Shown here: in pieces, positions 48,401 to 56,991 of the stretch
Layout: each line of letters begins with the position of its first letter
How positions within the stretch are numbered: position 1 is the stretch's first letter
Assembly (NCBI GenBank): GCA_018970445.1
Contig: JAGWWF010000003.1
Span: 108,984 to 172,983, forward strand
Length of the DNA: 64,000 bases
DNA from: Alphaproteobacteria bacterium
GTDB taxonomy: Bacteria; Pseudomonadota; Alphaproteobacteria; Sphingomonadales; Sphingomonadaceae
Direction of reading: 5' to 3'
Made by a program: the position numbers and the translations under genes
The notes under the pieces: generated by a model
What the model saw: the letters and a program-made list of their open reading frames with translations, nothing else
Told to the model about the DNA's origin: nothing
Database searches by the model: none

Positions 48401-48566
48401 AGTGATCGGCGGGCTGATCGTGTCGACCGCGCTTACCCTGATCATCGTGCCGGCCGGCTTTTCCATTGCGGTTTCGGTGGAAGAATGGCTGGCCCCGCGC
48501 ATGAAGCGCTGGTTTACCAACAACGAAGGGGCTGCCAAGGTGGGGTCAGTCACCCCAGCGGAGTGA
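45486..48566 (+). CDS. RND efflux pump permease subunit
   Basis: Inner-membrane proton-driven pump of 1026 residues, about twelve helices and two large periplasmic loops, AcrB/MexB-like. The start ISAWSIRNPVPPLVLFALLM, the helix-4 proton-relay motif LVAGVLVDDAIVEIEN with two Asp, and the C-terminal GIVAKNSILLVDMAIEE are typical of the HAE-1 family. The exported compound cannot be told. It forms an operon with the adaptor and possibly with the next two genes. Confidence 0.95.
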   Translation: MRNISAWSIRNPVPPLVLFALLMLAGILSFQAMDVNNQPDIEFPGAQIIVAQPGAAPEELENQVTQRVEAAVRNITGVDEVNSFVSEGNSRTMVQFAIGTPIDRAVNDVRDAVANIRSDLPQGILQPQVNRVDIAGGPIAYFAVESTAMTLEELSWFVDNTVAKRLLGIAGMAQVRRAGGVSREIRVILDPDRMQAYGVTAAQVNQQLRQVNLNAAGGRAEIAGAEQSVRVMGNARNANTLAETQINLGLGRSVRLGDIAQVRDGYAEQRSISKLNGRQVLSFSMSKAKGASDVTVYDAAVKEIDKLRAQYPKVGFKLIFTSVGYTKQQYHGAIDAMIEGAILAVLVVWLFLRDWRATLISALAIPLSAIPTFWFLDVWLGFSLNQLSLLALSLVAGVLVDDAIVEIENIVRHMRMGKSAWQASMDAADEIGQAVVATTMSIVAVFLPVALMPGISGQFFKNFGATVAVSVLISLGVARLITPMLAAFFLKSQGQAEHGTGKWVDSYMSILDWALTNRMKTVFGIGGVALGSTIALFALLPMTFQPDVDNDDSQVTIALPPGVTLAQTEAIVEKAVAVVESSPDLALAFADVDVGGGNIYLTLKQDRSMHRIDWERMMAPKLAAIPDARIGFASQGGGGPGGGRDINITLTGTDPQTLDRAAQTVVEEMRAMPELRQARIDGGLQRPEITIKPRLDLAAELGVTTAALSETIRIATLGDIDQNVAKFSIADRQIPIRVALAEVSRRNLSTIENLPVPTSRGGTVPLKVVAEISFGAGPTEIRRFNQQRRIQIGADLAPGLLSGDVQMKVNQLPSLKNLPPGVETVQLGMQKWLGELVKNFILAVIAGVVMVFAVLVLLYKRVLPPFVNMMSLLLAPLGGLIALAITGNAVSMPVFIGLLMLLGIVAKNSILLVDMAIEEMAKGVPKREAILEAGHKRVQPIIMTTVAMVAGMLPVALALGGDGSWRAPMGIVVIGGLIVSTALTLIIVPAGFSIAVSVEEWLAPRMKRWFTNNEGAAKVGSVTPAE

Positions 48567-48585
48567 AGCCGTTCTGACCAGCCTG

Positions 48586-49815
48586 TTGCCGGAATCGCCC
48601 TTTCACCGGATGCGCCTGATCGCCACGCTGCTGCTGGCAGCGATGGCCGCCCTGTTCACTGCCTGCCTGATCTGGCCGAAGGCGCATCCGGTCGTGCCCT
48701 GGCTGATGGCCTTCAGCGAGGCGGCGATGGTGGGTGGCCTGGCTGACTGGTTTGCGGTGACCGCGCTGTTCCGCCGGCCATTGGGCCTGCCCATTCCGCA
48801 CACCGCGATCATCCCCGAACAGAAGGACCGGCTGGGCGACACGCTGGCCCAGTTCCTGAAGGAAAATTTCCTGAAACCCGCCGTGGTGGCGCGGCGGCTG
48901 GACGATGCCGATCTGGCCGGCGTGCTCGGCCGCTGGCTGGCCCAGCCTGCACCGCAAACCCCTGCCCCCAACCGCAAGCACGGCCTGGCGCCGCTGGTGG
49001 CCCGGCTGGTGGAATCGCTGGATGAACCGGCCATCGCCCGGCTGGTGGAAGATGTGGCGCGTGGCCGGCTGGAAGAGATGAGATTGTCGCCGCTGGTGGC
49101 CGATGCCATCGACACGATGGTGGCCAAGGGCCGCCACGATCCGCTGATCGAAACCGGCATCGATTGGGGCCTGGCCACCCTGTCGGACGAAGCCCCCACC
49201 ATCCGCGATCTGGTGACGGAACGCACCAACTGGCTGCTGCGGCTGGCAGGCGCCGATGAATCCATGTCCAACACCATGATCGGCGCCGTGCAGCGCCTGC
49301 TGGTGGAGATGAAGCAGGATCAATATCACCCGGTGCGCCTGCGCATTGTGGAGGCGCTGCGGCAATGGGCCTTTGATCTGCGCCACTTCCCCGAAGCACA
49401 GGAGCGGGTGGAGGGCTTCAAGGCCGATCTGCTCGCCAATCCGGCCATGGCCGGCTGGGTGAATGGCCTGTGGGCCAGCGCGCGCGTTGCGCTGGTGCGC
49501 GGCCTCAACGATCCGTCGGGCAACCAGCTTTCGGGCGCGCTTGCGGCCGTGGGCCAGCGCATCGAGGGTGACGAGGCGTTGAAACGCAGCCTCAACGCTG
49601 CCCTGCGCCGCGCCGTTGTCGGCCTGGCCCATGATCATGGCGATGCCATTGTCAGCCTGGTATCGCAGACGGTGCGCGGCTGGAACGCACAGACCGTCAC
49701 CGAAAAGGTGGAAGAGGCGGTGGGCCGCGACCTGCAGTTCATCCGCATCAACGGCACGCTGATCGGCGGCCTCATCGGCCTTGGCATCCACGCCTTCGCT
49801 GTTTTCGCCCATTGA
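48586..49815 (+). CDS. DUF445 family membrane protein
   Basis: A 409-residue protein of the DUF445 (YjiN) family with membrane helices at both ends: LIATLLLAAMAALFTACLIW and the C-terminal LIGGLIGLGIHAFAVFAH. The signature GGLADWFAVTALFRRPLGLP follows the first helix; the middle is long and helical. Its function is unknown. TTG 48586 is the longest start; ATG 48610 is the alternative. It starts 19 bases after the RND permease gene. Confidence 0.85.
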   Translation: MPESPFHRMRLIATLLLAAMAALFTACLIWPKAHPVVPWLMAFSEAAMVGGLADWFAVTALFRRPLGLPIPHTAIIPEQKDRLGDTLAQFLKENFLKPAVVARRLDDADLAGVLGRWLAQPAPQTPAPNRKHGLAPLVARLVESLDEPAIARLVEDVARGRLEEMRLSPLVADAIDTMVAKGRHDPLIETGIDWGLATLSDEAPTIRDLVTERTNWLLRLAGADESMSNTMIGAVQRLLVEMKQDQYHPVRLRIVEALRQWAFDLRHFPEAQERVEGFKADLLANPAMAGWVNGLWASARVALVRGLNDPSGNQLSGALAAVGQRIEGDEALKRSLNAALRRAVVGLAHDHGDAIVSLVSQTVRGWNAQTVTEKVEEAVGRDLQFIRINGTLIGGLIGLGIHAFAVFAH

Positions 49816-49826
49816 GGCCTTTGCCC

Positions 49827-50387
49827 ATGCTTGATCGCCAGCCCATTCTTGCCCACCCGGCGCTCAGGCTGCGCCCAGCCACGGCAGCGGACTGGCCCAG
49901 CCTGTTTGCCGCTGCCAGTGATCCGGGCATCTGGGCGGGGCATCCGGCACATGATCGCTGGCAGGAACCGGTCTTCCGCGCCTTCTTCGAAGATGGCCTG
50001 GCCAGTGGCGGCATGCTGGTGGCCCATGAACCCGGCGGCGCCATCATCGGATCATCACGCTATGATTTCAGCCGCGCCGCCGCTGACGAGGTGGAGGTGG
50101 GCTGGACCTTCCTGGTGCGCCGCCACTGGGGCGGCCAGACCAATCACATCATGAAGGCACTGATGATCGGCCACGCGCTGGGAGCCGTGGGCCGGGTGAT
50201 GCTCATGATCGGTGAGACCAACATCCGCAGCCGCACCGCCGTCACCCGCATCGGCGCGCAGCTCGACCCGCGCCAATCATGGGTCGAACTCTCCACCGGG
50301 CCGGTCACCCACTTGTTCTACACCATCGATCGCGCCGGCTTTGCCGCCGGGCCACTGGCGTCGCTGTGGGAACAGCGGCTCAGCTGA
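49827..50387 (+). CDS. GNAT family N-acetyltransferase
   Basis: A 186-residue protein of the RimJ/RimL-like acetyltransferase group: LRLRPATAADWPSLFAAASD at the start, then VEVGWTFLVRRHWGGQTNHI for acetyl-CoA binding, and ETNIRSRTAVTRIGAQLD. It probably acetylates an amine of a small molecule or protein terminus; the substrate is unknown. I chose ATG 49827 over an in-frame TTG at 49812. Its last 8 bases overlap the converging ABC-M1 gene. Confidence 0.88.
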   Translation: MLDRQPILAHPALRLRPATAADWPSLFAAASDPGIWAGHPAHDRWQEPVFRAFFEDGLASGGMLVAHEPGGAIIGSSRYDFSRAAADEVEVGWTFLVRRHWGGQTNHIMKALMIGHALGAVGRVMLMIGETNIRSRTAVTRIGAQLDPRQSWVELSTGPVTHLFYTIDRAGFAAGPLASLWEQRLS

Positions 50388-53300
50388 TATCCACCAGATT
50401 GTCGTCCGAATTGCGGTCGACATATTTGTTGTAGGGGTCGATCCCGGCCACGGTCGGCCTGGTCTTGCCGATCAGCACCAGGGTCTGCGTGCCCGAACGG
50501 ATCGGCATGCGCTGCATCTGCACCACATTGGCGCGGTTGAATTCGCCCTGCCCCGGCCTGGCGGTGAACAGGCCGACATCGATGCTGGCCGCCAGCGGCG
50601 CGGCTTTCTCCACGCCCTTGCCATCGGCATAAAGCTTGGCGGCATCCACCACCAGCCGGGTTTCCCAGCGCCCATCGGCCAGCCGCTTCACGCTGGCCGA
50701 TCGGGCCTTCAGGTCATACAGGGTGATGCGTTCGAACAGGTCGCTCACCAGCTGCCGCTCCTCCTCGGTGCGCGCCAGGCCCTTGTAGCCATTCACCAGC
50801 GTTGTCGCCGTCAGATACGGCTGGCCCTTGAACTTGTGGGCGGCCAGGATGCCAGCCAGCATGGCATTCACACGGGCCTCGCCCAGCCGGTCGGCCAGCA
50901 GATACATCACCACACTGCCCTTGCGGTAATGGATATAGGGCTGGTTCTCCACCCGGTTCAGCGGCAACTCCTCGATGATCTCGCCGCCACGGCTGCGCAG
51001 ATAATTGTCCAGTTCATATTTCAGGAAGCGGCGGATCTTCTCCTCACCATAGATCTGCTTCATCACCATCAGCGCCGAATATTGCGCCATGGTTTCCACA
51101 AACAATGTGCCGCCCTGCATTTCGGCCGAAATGATCTGGTGGCCCCAATATTGATGGGCAACCTCGTGGGCGGTGACATAGGTGACATAATCGATCTTTT
51201 CGGGATCATCATTGGCGGCCAGAAAGCCGATGGTTTCCGAAAACGGGATCGTGCCGGCAAAGGCCTGCGCAAAGCTGGAATAGCCGGGGAATTCGATGAT
51301 CCGGGCATGATCGAACTGATAGGGCCCGAAATTGCGCCGATAATAATTCAGGCTGGTGCGCATCGATGCCAGCATGCGATCGACATTATAGGCGTGGCGC
51401 GGATGGTGATACACGGTCAGCCGCACGCCATCGGCATCGGCCGATCGTTCGGCATAGGCTGCCGACTGCACCGAAAAGAAGCTCAGGATCGGCTGCGGCG
51501 ACACGAAGCGCGCAATGCGCCGGCCGCCCGCCACCCGGTCCATCACCTTGCGGCCCGGTGCGATCGGCGTCTGCCCGGCGCTGGTTGAAACCGTTATGTC
51601 GCTGCTCACCCAATCGGCATTGCCCAGATAATTGCGGTCCACCGCCGTGGGATCGTCCAGCTTGGGCAGGCGCGCTTCGGGCGGCAGGCCGTATTTGCGC
51701 CGCTTGGCGCGATCGGCCAGAAACCCATCCTGGCTCATGCCGATCTGCGGCAGGAATTCCTGATTGTTGAGGAAGCTGCCATTGCCGATCAGGTTGATGT
51801 CTTCGCCGCGCGCCGGAAATCCGCGCTGTTCACGGGTGATGGCGAAATCCAGCGCCAGGGTGGCGCCCGGCGCCAGCGGCCGATCAAAGCGATAGATGCG
51901 ATATTTGTTGTCGGCATCGTCCATCGCCAGCCGCGCGCCCGGCACCACCAGCCGCGCCAGTTCGCTGCGCTGCGAGGCCAGGCGCACATGCAGCTGCGCC
52001 AGCGGCGCGCCGGTGTCGTTCACCAGCCGCATCAGCCCGGCGGCCTGCATCCGCCGCTGTTCGGGAAACAGATCGACCCGCACCTGCACATCGGTGGTCG
52101 ATGGCTGTTTCAATGGAATATAGCGGGCATATTTCTTCTCATAGGCCGCCTGGCGCGCTTCATTGTCGTCGCTGGTGCGATAATCGTTCAGCACGTTGGT
52201 GTTGTGCCAGATCCAGGCACCGCTGGCCCCGGCCCCGCCCAGCGCCGCCAGCAACAGCAACAGTGGCGTGCCGCGCAGCCGGCGGGGCAAGGCACGCAGC
52301 CGCGGCCACAGCGCCGCATCGGTGCCGCGCCGCCACAGAAGATGCGCCAGCACCGCCAGCACCAGCGCAACCAGCGACCAGTAGAGATTGAGCCAGAACC
52401 CGCCCAGCGCGCCGATCTGATTGCCGTTGAGATCGGAAAACCGTGCCGGGGGCGTGGCACCGAAATTGTACAGCGGATGTTCAAATCCGATGGTGGCAAG
52501 GGTGATGGACGCCACCAGATAGACCAGCATCACCGCCCAGCCGACATATTTGTTGGGGCAGAGCGCCTGCACGAACACCGCCAGCGCCGCCAGCTGCACC
52601 ATCGAAATGCCCGACGGCAGGATATACCAGGCCAGATAGTTCAGCGGTTCCAGCGCATCCACCCCGCGCCACAGCTGCACCAGCATGGCCGCCACCACCG
52701 ATACCACCAGGCTGGTGAACAGCACGCCGGCCACGGCCAGCACCTTGGGCACCAGATAGGCCCAGTTGGGCAGTGACGTGCTGTCCACGATCTCGTGAAA
52801 GCGCCGGTCGCGATCGCGCCACACCACTTCGCCGGCATAATAGATGGCGATGATGATCGGGAAGATGGTGAAGCTGCCGGCCAGCACCTCGATCAGGGCA
52901 AAGGTGAGCGGCCGGGCCGGCGTGCCATAAATCTCGTTGGCAAAGATCAGCGCGCCCGATGCGTTGAACAGGCCGATCAGCAGCAGCACGCCATAGGCCG
53001 GGCTTTTGAACACCAGGCCCATTTCAAAGCGGATACGGGCCAGCAGCCGGGCGATGGCCGCGCCGCGCGGGTCGGGCATCGGCAGCCGATCGACCAGCCG
53101 GGGCAGCAGGGCGGCGGCCTTGGCGGCCTTCTTGGCGGCGCGCACCGCCGCCTTGGGCGACAGCCCGCCATCGGCAAAGCGGAAGCGCCAGCCGGCAAAG
53201 CCCAGCGCCGCCAGCGCCACGCCCATCCAGATCGCCCGATTGGCCAGCAGCGCGCCGGTGATGGGGGGCGTCAGGCCGTTGCGTTCGGCCGCTGTCCAGT

Positions 53301-53964
53301 ATCGCGTGGCATTGCCCACGGCGGCCAGGCCAAAGGGTTCCACCAGCGCGGCCAGTTCGCGCAATTCCGGCTTGCTGCGCAAAAAGCCATTGAGCACCAG
53401 ATACAGCACCAGAAACACGACCACGCCAACATAGGAATACATCATCGACCGGGTGACGGTGGCCACCGCAAAGAATATCGCAGCGGTGAGCAGCACATTG
53501 GGCAGCGCCAGCACGCCATAGGCATAGGCATAGTCGCCCAGCCGGTTCGGCCCCAGGGTTTCGGGATCAACCCAGGGCATCAGCGATCCGATGAAGATGG
53601 CCAGCGGCACCACGGCAAAGGCCAGCGCGCCGGCCAGCGCCGCACCGGTGAAGCGGCCAAACAGATAATCGAACTTGGTCACGCGCGTCGCCCGCACCAT
53701 CGGGCCGAAACCGCTTTCATCATCGCGCACGATCACATTGGCCACGAACGCGGTGGTGACGAACATGAAGAACAGCGACAGGATCTGGTGCACCTGGGCA
53801 ATGGCGAACGGGGCGTTCTTCTTCACATTGCCGCCCGATCCGATCTGGATCTGGTCCACCGTCATCGCGCCAAAGGTGAGCAGGAAGAACAGGATGGCGA
53901 CAACCCAGAACACCGGGTTTTTCAGCTGATAGCGCAGCTCGAACCGCGTGATGGCGCCAAACAT
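50380..53964 (-). CDS. ABC permease fused to M1 aminopeptidase
   Basis: A 1194-residue fusion. The N-terminal half has about twelve helices in two ABC-2-type permease blocks (FELRYQLKNPVFWVVAILFF near the start and a second block from FEMGLVFKSPAYGVLL). The C-terminal half is a periplasmic M1 metallopeptidase with HEVAHQYWGHQ and a downstream Glu in GGTLFVETMAQYSA, giving HExxHx18E. The usual GAMEN motif is not evident; FPGYSSFAQAF stands in its place. It is probably driven by the ATPase encoded four bases upstream. The substrate is unknown; such fusions are known, but poorly studied. Confidence 0.92.
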   Translation of the reverse strand: MFGAITRFELRYQLKNPVFWVVAILFFLLTFGAMTVDQIQIGSGGNVKKNAPFAIAQVHQILSLFFMFVTTAFVANVIVRDDESGFGPMVRATRVTKFDYLFGRFTGAALAGALAFAVVPLAIFIGSLMPWVDPETLGPNRLGDYAYAYGVLALPNVLLTAAIFFAVATVTRSMMYSYVGVVVFLVLYLVLNGFLRSKPELRELAALVEPFGLAAVGNATRYWTAAERNGLTPPITGALLANRAIWMGVALAALGFAGWRFRFADGGLSPKAAVRAAKKAAKAAALLPRLVDRLPMPDPRGAAIARLLARIRFEMGLVFKSPAYGVLLLIGLFNASGALIFANEIYGTPARPLTFALIEVLAGSFTIFPIIIAIYYAGEVVWRDRDRRFHEIVDSTSLPNWAYLVPKVLAVAGVLFTSLVVSVVAAMLVQLWRGVDALEPLNYLAWYILPSGISMVQLAALAVFVQALCPNKYVGWAVMLVYLVASITLATIGFEHPLYNFGATPPARFSDLNGNQIGALGGFWLNLYWSLVALVLAVLAHLLWRRGTDAALWPRLRALPRRLRGTPLLLLLAALGGAGASGAWIWHNTNVLNDYRTSDDNEARQAAYEKKYARYIPLKQPSTTDVQVRVDLFPEQRRMQAAGLMRLVNDTGAPLAQLHVRLASQRSELARLVVPGARLAMDDADNKYRIYRFDRPLAPGATLALDFAITREQRGFPARGEDINLIGNGSFLNNQEFLPQIGMSQDGFLADRAKRRKYGLPPEARLPKLDDPTAVDRNYLGNADWVSSDITVSTSAGQTPIAPGRKVMDRVAGGRRIARFVSPQPILSFFSVQSAAYAERSADADGVRLTVYHHPRHAYNVDRMLASMRTSLNYYRRNFGPYQFDHARIIEFPGYSSFAQAFAGTIPFSETIGFLAANDDPEKIDYVTYVTAHEVAHQYWGHQIISAEMQGGTLFVETMAQYSALMVMKQIYGEEKIRRFLKYELDNYLRSRGGEIIEELPLNRVENQPYIHYRKGSVVMYLLADRLGEARVNAMLAGILAAHKFKGQPYLTATTLVNGYKGLARTEEERQLVSDLFERITLYDLKARSASVKRLADGRWETRLVVDAAKLYADGKGVEKAAPLAASIDVGLFTARPGQGEFNRANVVQMQRMPIRSGTQTLVLIGKTRPTVAGIDPYNKYVDRNSDDNLVDIS

Positions 53965-53968
53965 CGGA

Positions 53969-54859
53969 TCAGGCCGCCAGCGCCGGCGTGCGGCGGCTGC
54001 GGGCCAGGGTGGCGAAATACACATCCTCAAGCCCGCCTTCGACCGGGGTGAAGCCGGCACCCGGATCGCTGTCCGACAGGATGTGGATGATGGTGCGGCC
54101 GGCAAACAGCCGGGTGGAGATCACCTCGTGCGCCGCCTTCGTGGCCTCCAGTTCGTCGCGCGCGATGGTCTTGGCCCACACGCTGCCGCGCGCCCGTTCA
54201 ATCAGGTCCAGCGGCGCGCCTTCCAGCTGGATGCGCCCGGCCGCCAGCACCGCCATGCGCGGGCACAGATCGGCCACATCCTCGACGATATGGGTTGAAA
54301 GGATCACCACGACATTCTCGCCGATTTCGGCCAGCAGATTGAGGAAGCGGTTGCGCTCTTCGGGATCAAGCCCGGCGGTGGGTTCATCCACGATGATCAG
54401 CCGCGGATTGCCGATCAGCGCCTGGGCAATGCCGAACCGCTGGCGCATCCCGCCCGAAAAACCGGCAATCGCCTTGCCGCGCACCGCCCACAGGTTGGTC
54501 TGGTTCAGCAGGGTTTCCACCGTGGCCTTGCGATCCGCCGCACCGGCAATGCCCTTGAGCACGCACATGTGATCCAGCATGTCGTAGGCCGAAACCCGGG
54601 GGTAGACGCCGAAATCCTGCGGCAGATAGCCCAGCGTTTCGCGCAAGGCTTCCGGCTGGGCGATGATGTCGATATCGCCAAAGCTGATGCGGCCCGCGGT
54701 AGGCGTCTGCAAGGTGGCCACCGTGCGCATCAGGGTGGATTTGCCGGCGCCGTTGGGCCCCAGCAGGCCGAACATGCCGGTGGGAATGGCCAGCGTCACA
54801 TCATCCAGCGCGCGGGTGCCGTTGGCATAGACATGGCTCACCCCAGACAGTTGCAGCAT
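53969..54859 (-). CDS. ABC transporter ATP-binding protein
   Basis: ATPase of 296 residues for the permease-peptidase fusion. Walker A is GPNGAGKST, the signature is FSGGMRQRFG and Walker B is LIIVDEPTAGLDP, followed by the H-loop in ILSTHIVED. It belongs to the ABC-2/CcmA-like drug or lipid exporter group. It ends four bases before its partner gene. The gene is preceded by an ArsR regulator 45 bases upstream. Confidence 0.95.
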   Translation of the reverse strand: MLQLSGVSHVYANGTRALDDVTLAIPTGMFGLLGPNGAGKSTLMRTVATLQTPTAGRISFGDIDIIAQPEALRETLGYLPQDFGVYPRVSAYDMLDHMCVLKGIAGAADRKATVETLLNQTNLWAVRGKAIAGFSGGMRQRFGIAQALIGNPRLIIVDEPTAGLDPEERNRFLNLLAEIGENVVVILSTHIVEDVADLCPRMAVLAAGRIQLEGAPLDLIERARGSVWAKTIARDELEATKAAHEVISTRLFAGRTIIHILSDSDPGAGFTPVEGGLEDVYFATLARSRRTPALAA

Positions 54860-54904
54860 GGCGCGAAATTCTCCCGTTGGAACCGCGCTCTCATAGCAGC
54901 TGTA

Positions 54905-55225
54905 TTATTCGTGTAAAGCGGCAGGGGTCGGGCGATAGATGTCGCACAAGGTGGTGATGATCTTCAGCACGGCCGGATCGGCGATGCGATACAGGATGGA
55001 CTGGGCATCGCGGCGGGTGGCCACCAGCCCTTCGGCACGCAGCAGGGCCAGATGCTGCGACAGCGCCGATTGCGACAGGCCGACATCCAGCGATCCCGCC
55101 GCCCGTTCGCCATCGCCCAGCTGGCACAGGATCAGCAGCCGCCGCTCGTTCGACAGCGCTTTGAGCAGGCGCGATGCCTGCGCGGCGCTGGCGCTGAACG
55201 CCTCCAGTTGTCCGGTCATGTCCAT
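54905..55225 (-). CDS. ArsR/SmtB family transcriptional regulator
   Basis: Winged-helix repressor of 106 residues. The recognition part is LSQSALSQHLALLRAEGLVATRR, followed by the beta wing. Classical metal-binding ELCVCDL in helix 3 is missing. Two cysteines remain, Cys34 in LLILCQL and Cys94 in TTLCDIY, at places near those used by the persulfide sensors SqrR/BigR, so a thiol-redox signal is possible. It follows btuD by 15 bases and precedes the ABC ATPase gene; its targets could be either set. Confidence 0.88.
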   Translation of the reverse strand: MDMTGQLEAFSASAAQASRLLKALSNERRLLILCQLGDGERAAGSLDVGLSQSALSQHLALLRAEGLVATRRDAQSILYRIADPAVLKIITTLCDIYRPTPAALHE

Positions 55226-55240
55226 GGCCGCGAAACTAGG

Positions 55241-56029
55241 TCAGGCCGATCGTGGCGACAAGCCGGTGCGGCCGGTGACGACCAGCCGGGTCTGGCCATC
55301 GGGCAGCACCGCCGTCTGGGCGCTGATGCCATAGACACGGGCCATTATTGCCGGAGCAAGCACGGTCGCGGCCGCACCGGCCGCCGCCACCCGGCCGCGA
55401 TCCAGCAGCAGCAGATCATCGGCAATGGCGGCGGCATGGGCCAGATCGTGCAGCACGATGGCCACCCCGGCGCCGGCCGAGGCAGCGGCGCGCAGGCAGG
55501 CCAGCGTGTCGATCTGGTGGCCGGGATCAAGATTGGCCAGCGGTTCATCGGCCAGCAGATAATCCGGCTGCCCGGCCAGCACGCGGGCCAGCAGCACACG
55601 GGCGCGTTCGCCGCCCGACAGGCTGCCCACCACCCGGCCGGCCAGCGCGGTGCAATCGGTGGCGGCCATGGCCGCGCCAATCGCGGCGGCATCAGCGGCA
55701 CTGGCCCCACCACGGCCCCGATGCGGCAGCCGGCCCAGCGCCACCAGGGTTTCCACATCAATATCCCAGTTCACCTCTGCCACCTGCGGCAGAAAGCCGA
55801 TGCGGCGGGCGCGGGCGCGCGGATCAAGGCTGGCCAGGGCGACATCGTCCAGCGTCACCACCCCGGCGGTCGGGCGGTGCAAGCCGGCCAGCGCCGCGAT
55901 CAGGCTGGATTTGCCCGCACCATTGGGGCCGATGATGGCCATGATGCGGCCCGGCACAATCGCCGCCGATACGCCGGCCAGCACCGGCGTGCCACCCAGC
56001 ATCAGCGACAGATCGCGCGCCGCCAGCAT
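55241..56029 (-). CDS. btuD: Cobalamin ABC transporter ATP-binding protein
   Basis: ATPase of 262 residues energising vitamin B12 import. Walker A is IGPNGAGKSSLIAAL, the signature LSGGERARV, Walker B YLLADEPLANLDP and the H-loop VLHDLAHA. The C-terminal tail VLPDGQTRLVV is as in FecE/BtuD-type proteins. Its role is assigned from the riboswitch and the btuB-F-C neighbours, as heme or siderophore ATPases look alike. Its start shares a base with the btuC stop (TGATG). Confidence 0.88.
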   Translation of the reverse strand: MLAARDLSLMLGGTPVLAGVSAAIVPGRIMAIIGPNGAGKSSLIAALAGLHRPTAGVVTLDDVALASLDPRARARRIGFLPQVAEVNWDIDVETLVALGRLPHRGRGGASAADAAAIGAAMAATDCTALAGRVVGSLSGGERARVLLARVLAGQPDYLLADEPLANLDPGHQIDTLACLRAAASAGAGVAIVLHDLAHAAAIADDLLLLDRGRVAAAGAAATVLAPAIMARVYGISAQTAVLPDGQTRLVVTGRTGLSPRSA

Positions 56030-56991
56030 CAGCCCAGTTTCCGGCGCAGGCGCAGCAGCAGCGCCAGGAAGAACGGCCCGCCCAGCAGCGACATGGCGAT
56101 GCCAACGCGCAATTCGCTCACCGTGGGTGCGGCGCGCACGGCGGCATCGGCGATGATCAGCAGCAGCGCCCCGCCCAGCGCGGCGGGCAGCAGCACCGCG
56201 CTGGGGCTGCGCCGGGTAAAGGGGCGGACGAGATGGGGCACGATCAGGCCGATGAAGCCGATGACGCCGGCCGCCGCCACGCTGGCCCCGACGATCAGGC
56301 CAACGCCGATGATGATCTGCCATTGCAGCCGCGCCGGATTGACCCCAAGGGACCGTGCCGCCGCCTCCCCCAGGGTCAGCGCGTCCAGCGCGCGGGCGGT
56401 GCCGGCCAGCACCAGCGCACCAGCGGCAATCAGCGGGGCCGCCAGCAGCACATCATTCCAGCTGCGATCGGTGAGCGCCCCCATCAGCCAGTTGACGATC
56501 TGGCCGGTGGCAAAGGGCGTGGGCGCCAGGCTGATCACCAGCGCGGTCAACGCCCCGGCCAGGCTGGAAATCACAACGCCGCCCAGGGTGAAGACGATGA
56601 TGCTGCCGCTGTGCCCGGCCAGGGCCGACAGCAGCGCCATCGCCGCGCCCGCCCCGGCCAGCGCACAGGCCGACAGCACATAAGGCGTGGCGGACAGGCC
56701 GAAGAAGATCGCCAGCACCGCACCCAACGCCGCCCCGGCCGACACGCCGAACAGGCCGGGATCGGCCAGCGGATTGCGCAGATAGCCCTGCATGGCCGCC
56801 CCCGCCAGTCCCAGCCCTGCCCCGACAACCAGCGCCAGGATGGTGCGTGGCAGCCGCAGTTCGGCAATGATGGCCCAGCGTTCATCGCCGGCCAGCATGG
56901 CGGCGGGCGAAATCCACACCTTGCCCGCCAGCAGCGACATCAGGCTGGCCAGCAGCAGCGCCGCCAGCAGGAAAGGCACCAGCCGCTTCAC
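56029..56991 (-). CDS. btuC: FecCD/BtuC-type ABC transporter permease
   Basis: Inner-membrane permease of 320 residues with about ten helices. ELRLPRTILALVVGAGLGLAG near the start, RNPLADPGLFGVSAGAALG and GFIGLIVPHLVRPFT are signature segments of the FecCD family. It begins with GTG overlapping the btuF stop (GTGA). Assigned to B12 by the upstream cobalamin riboswitch. Confidence 0.9.
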   Translation of the reverse strand: MKRLVPFLLAALLLASLMSLLAGKVWISPAAMLAGDERWAIIAELRLPRTILALVVGAGLGLAGAAMQGYLRNPLADPGLFGVSAGAALGAVLAIFFGLSATPYVLSACALAGAGAAMALLSALAGHSGSIIVFTLGGVVISSLAGALTALVISLAPTPFATGQIVNWLMGALTDRSWNDVLLAAPLIAAGALVLAGTARALDALTLGEAAARSLGVNPARLQWQIIIGVGLIVGASVAAAGVIGFIGLIVPHLVRPFTRRSPSAVLLPAALGGALLLIIADAAVRAAPTVSELRVGIAMSLLGGPFFLALLLRLRRKLG

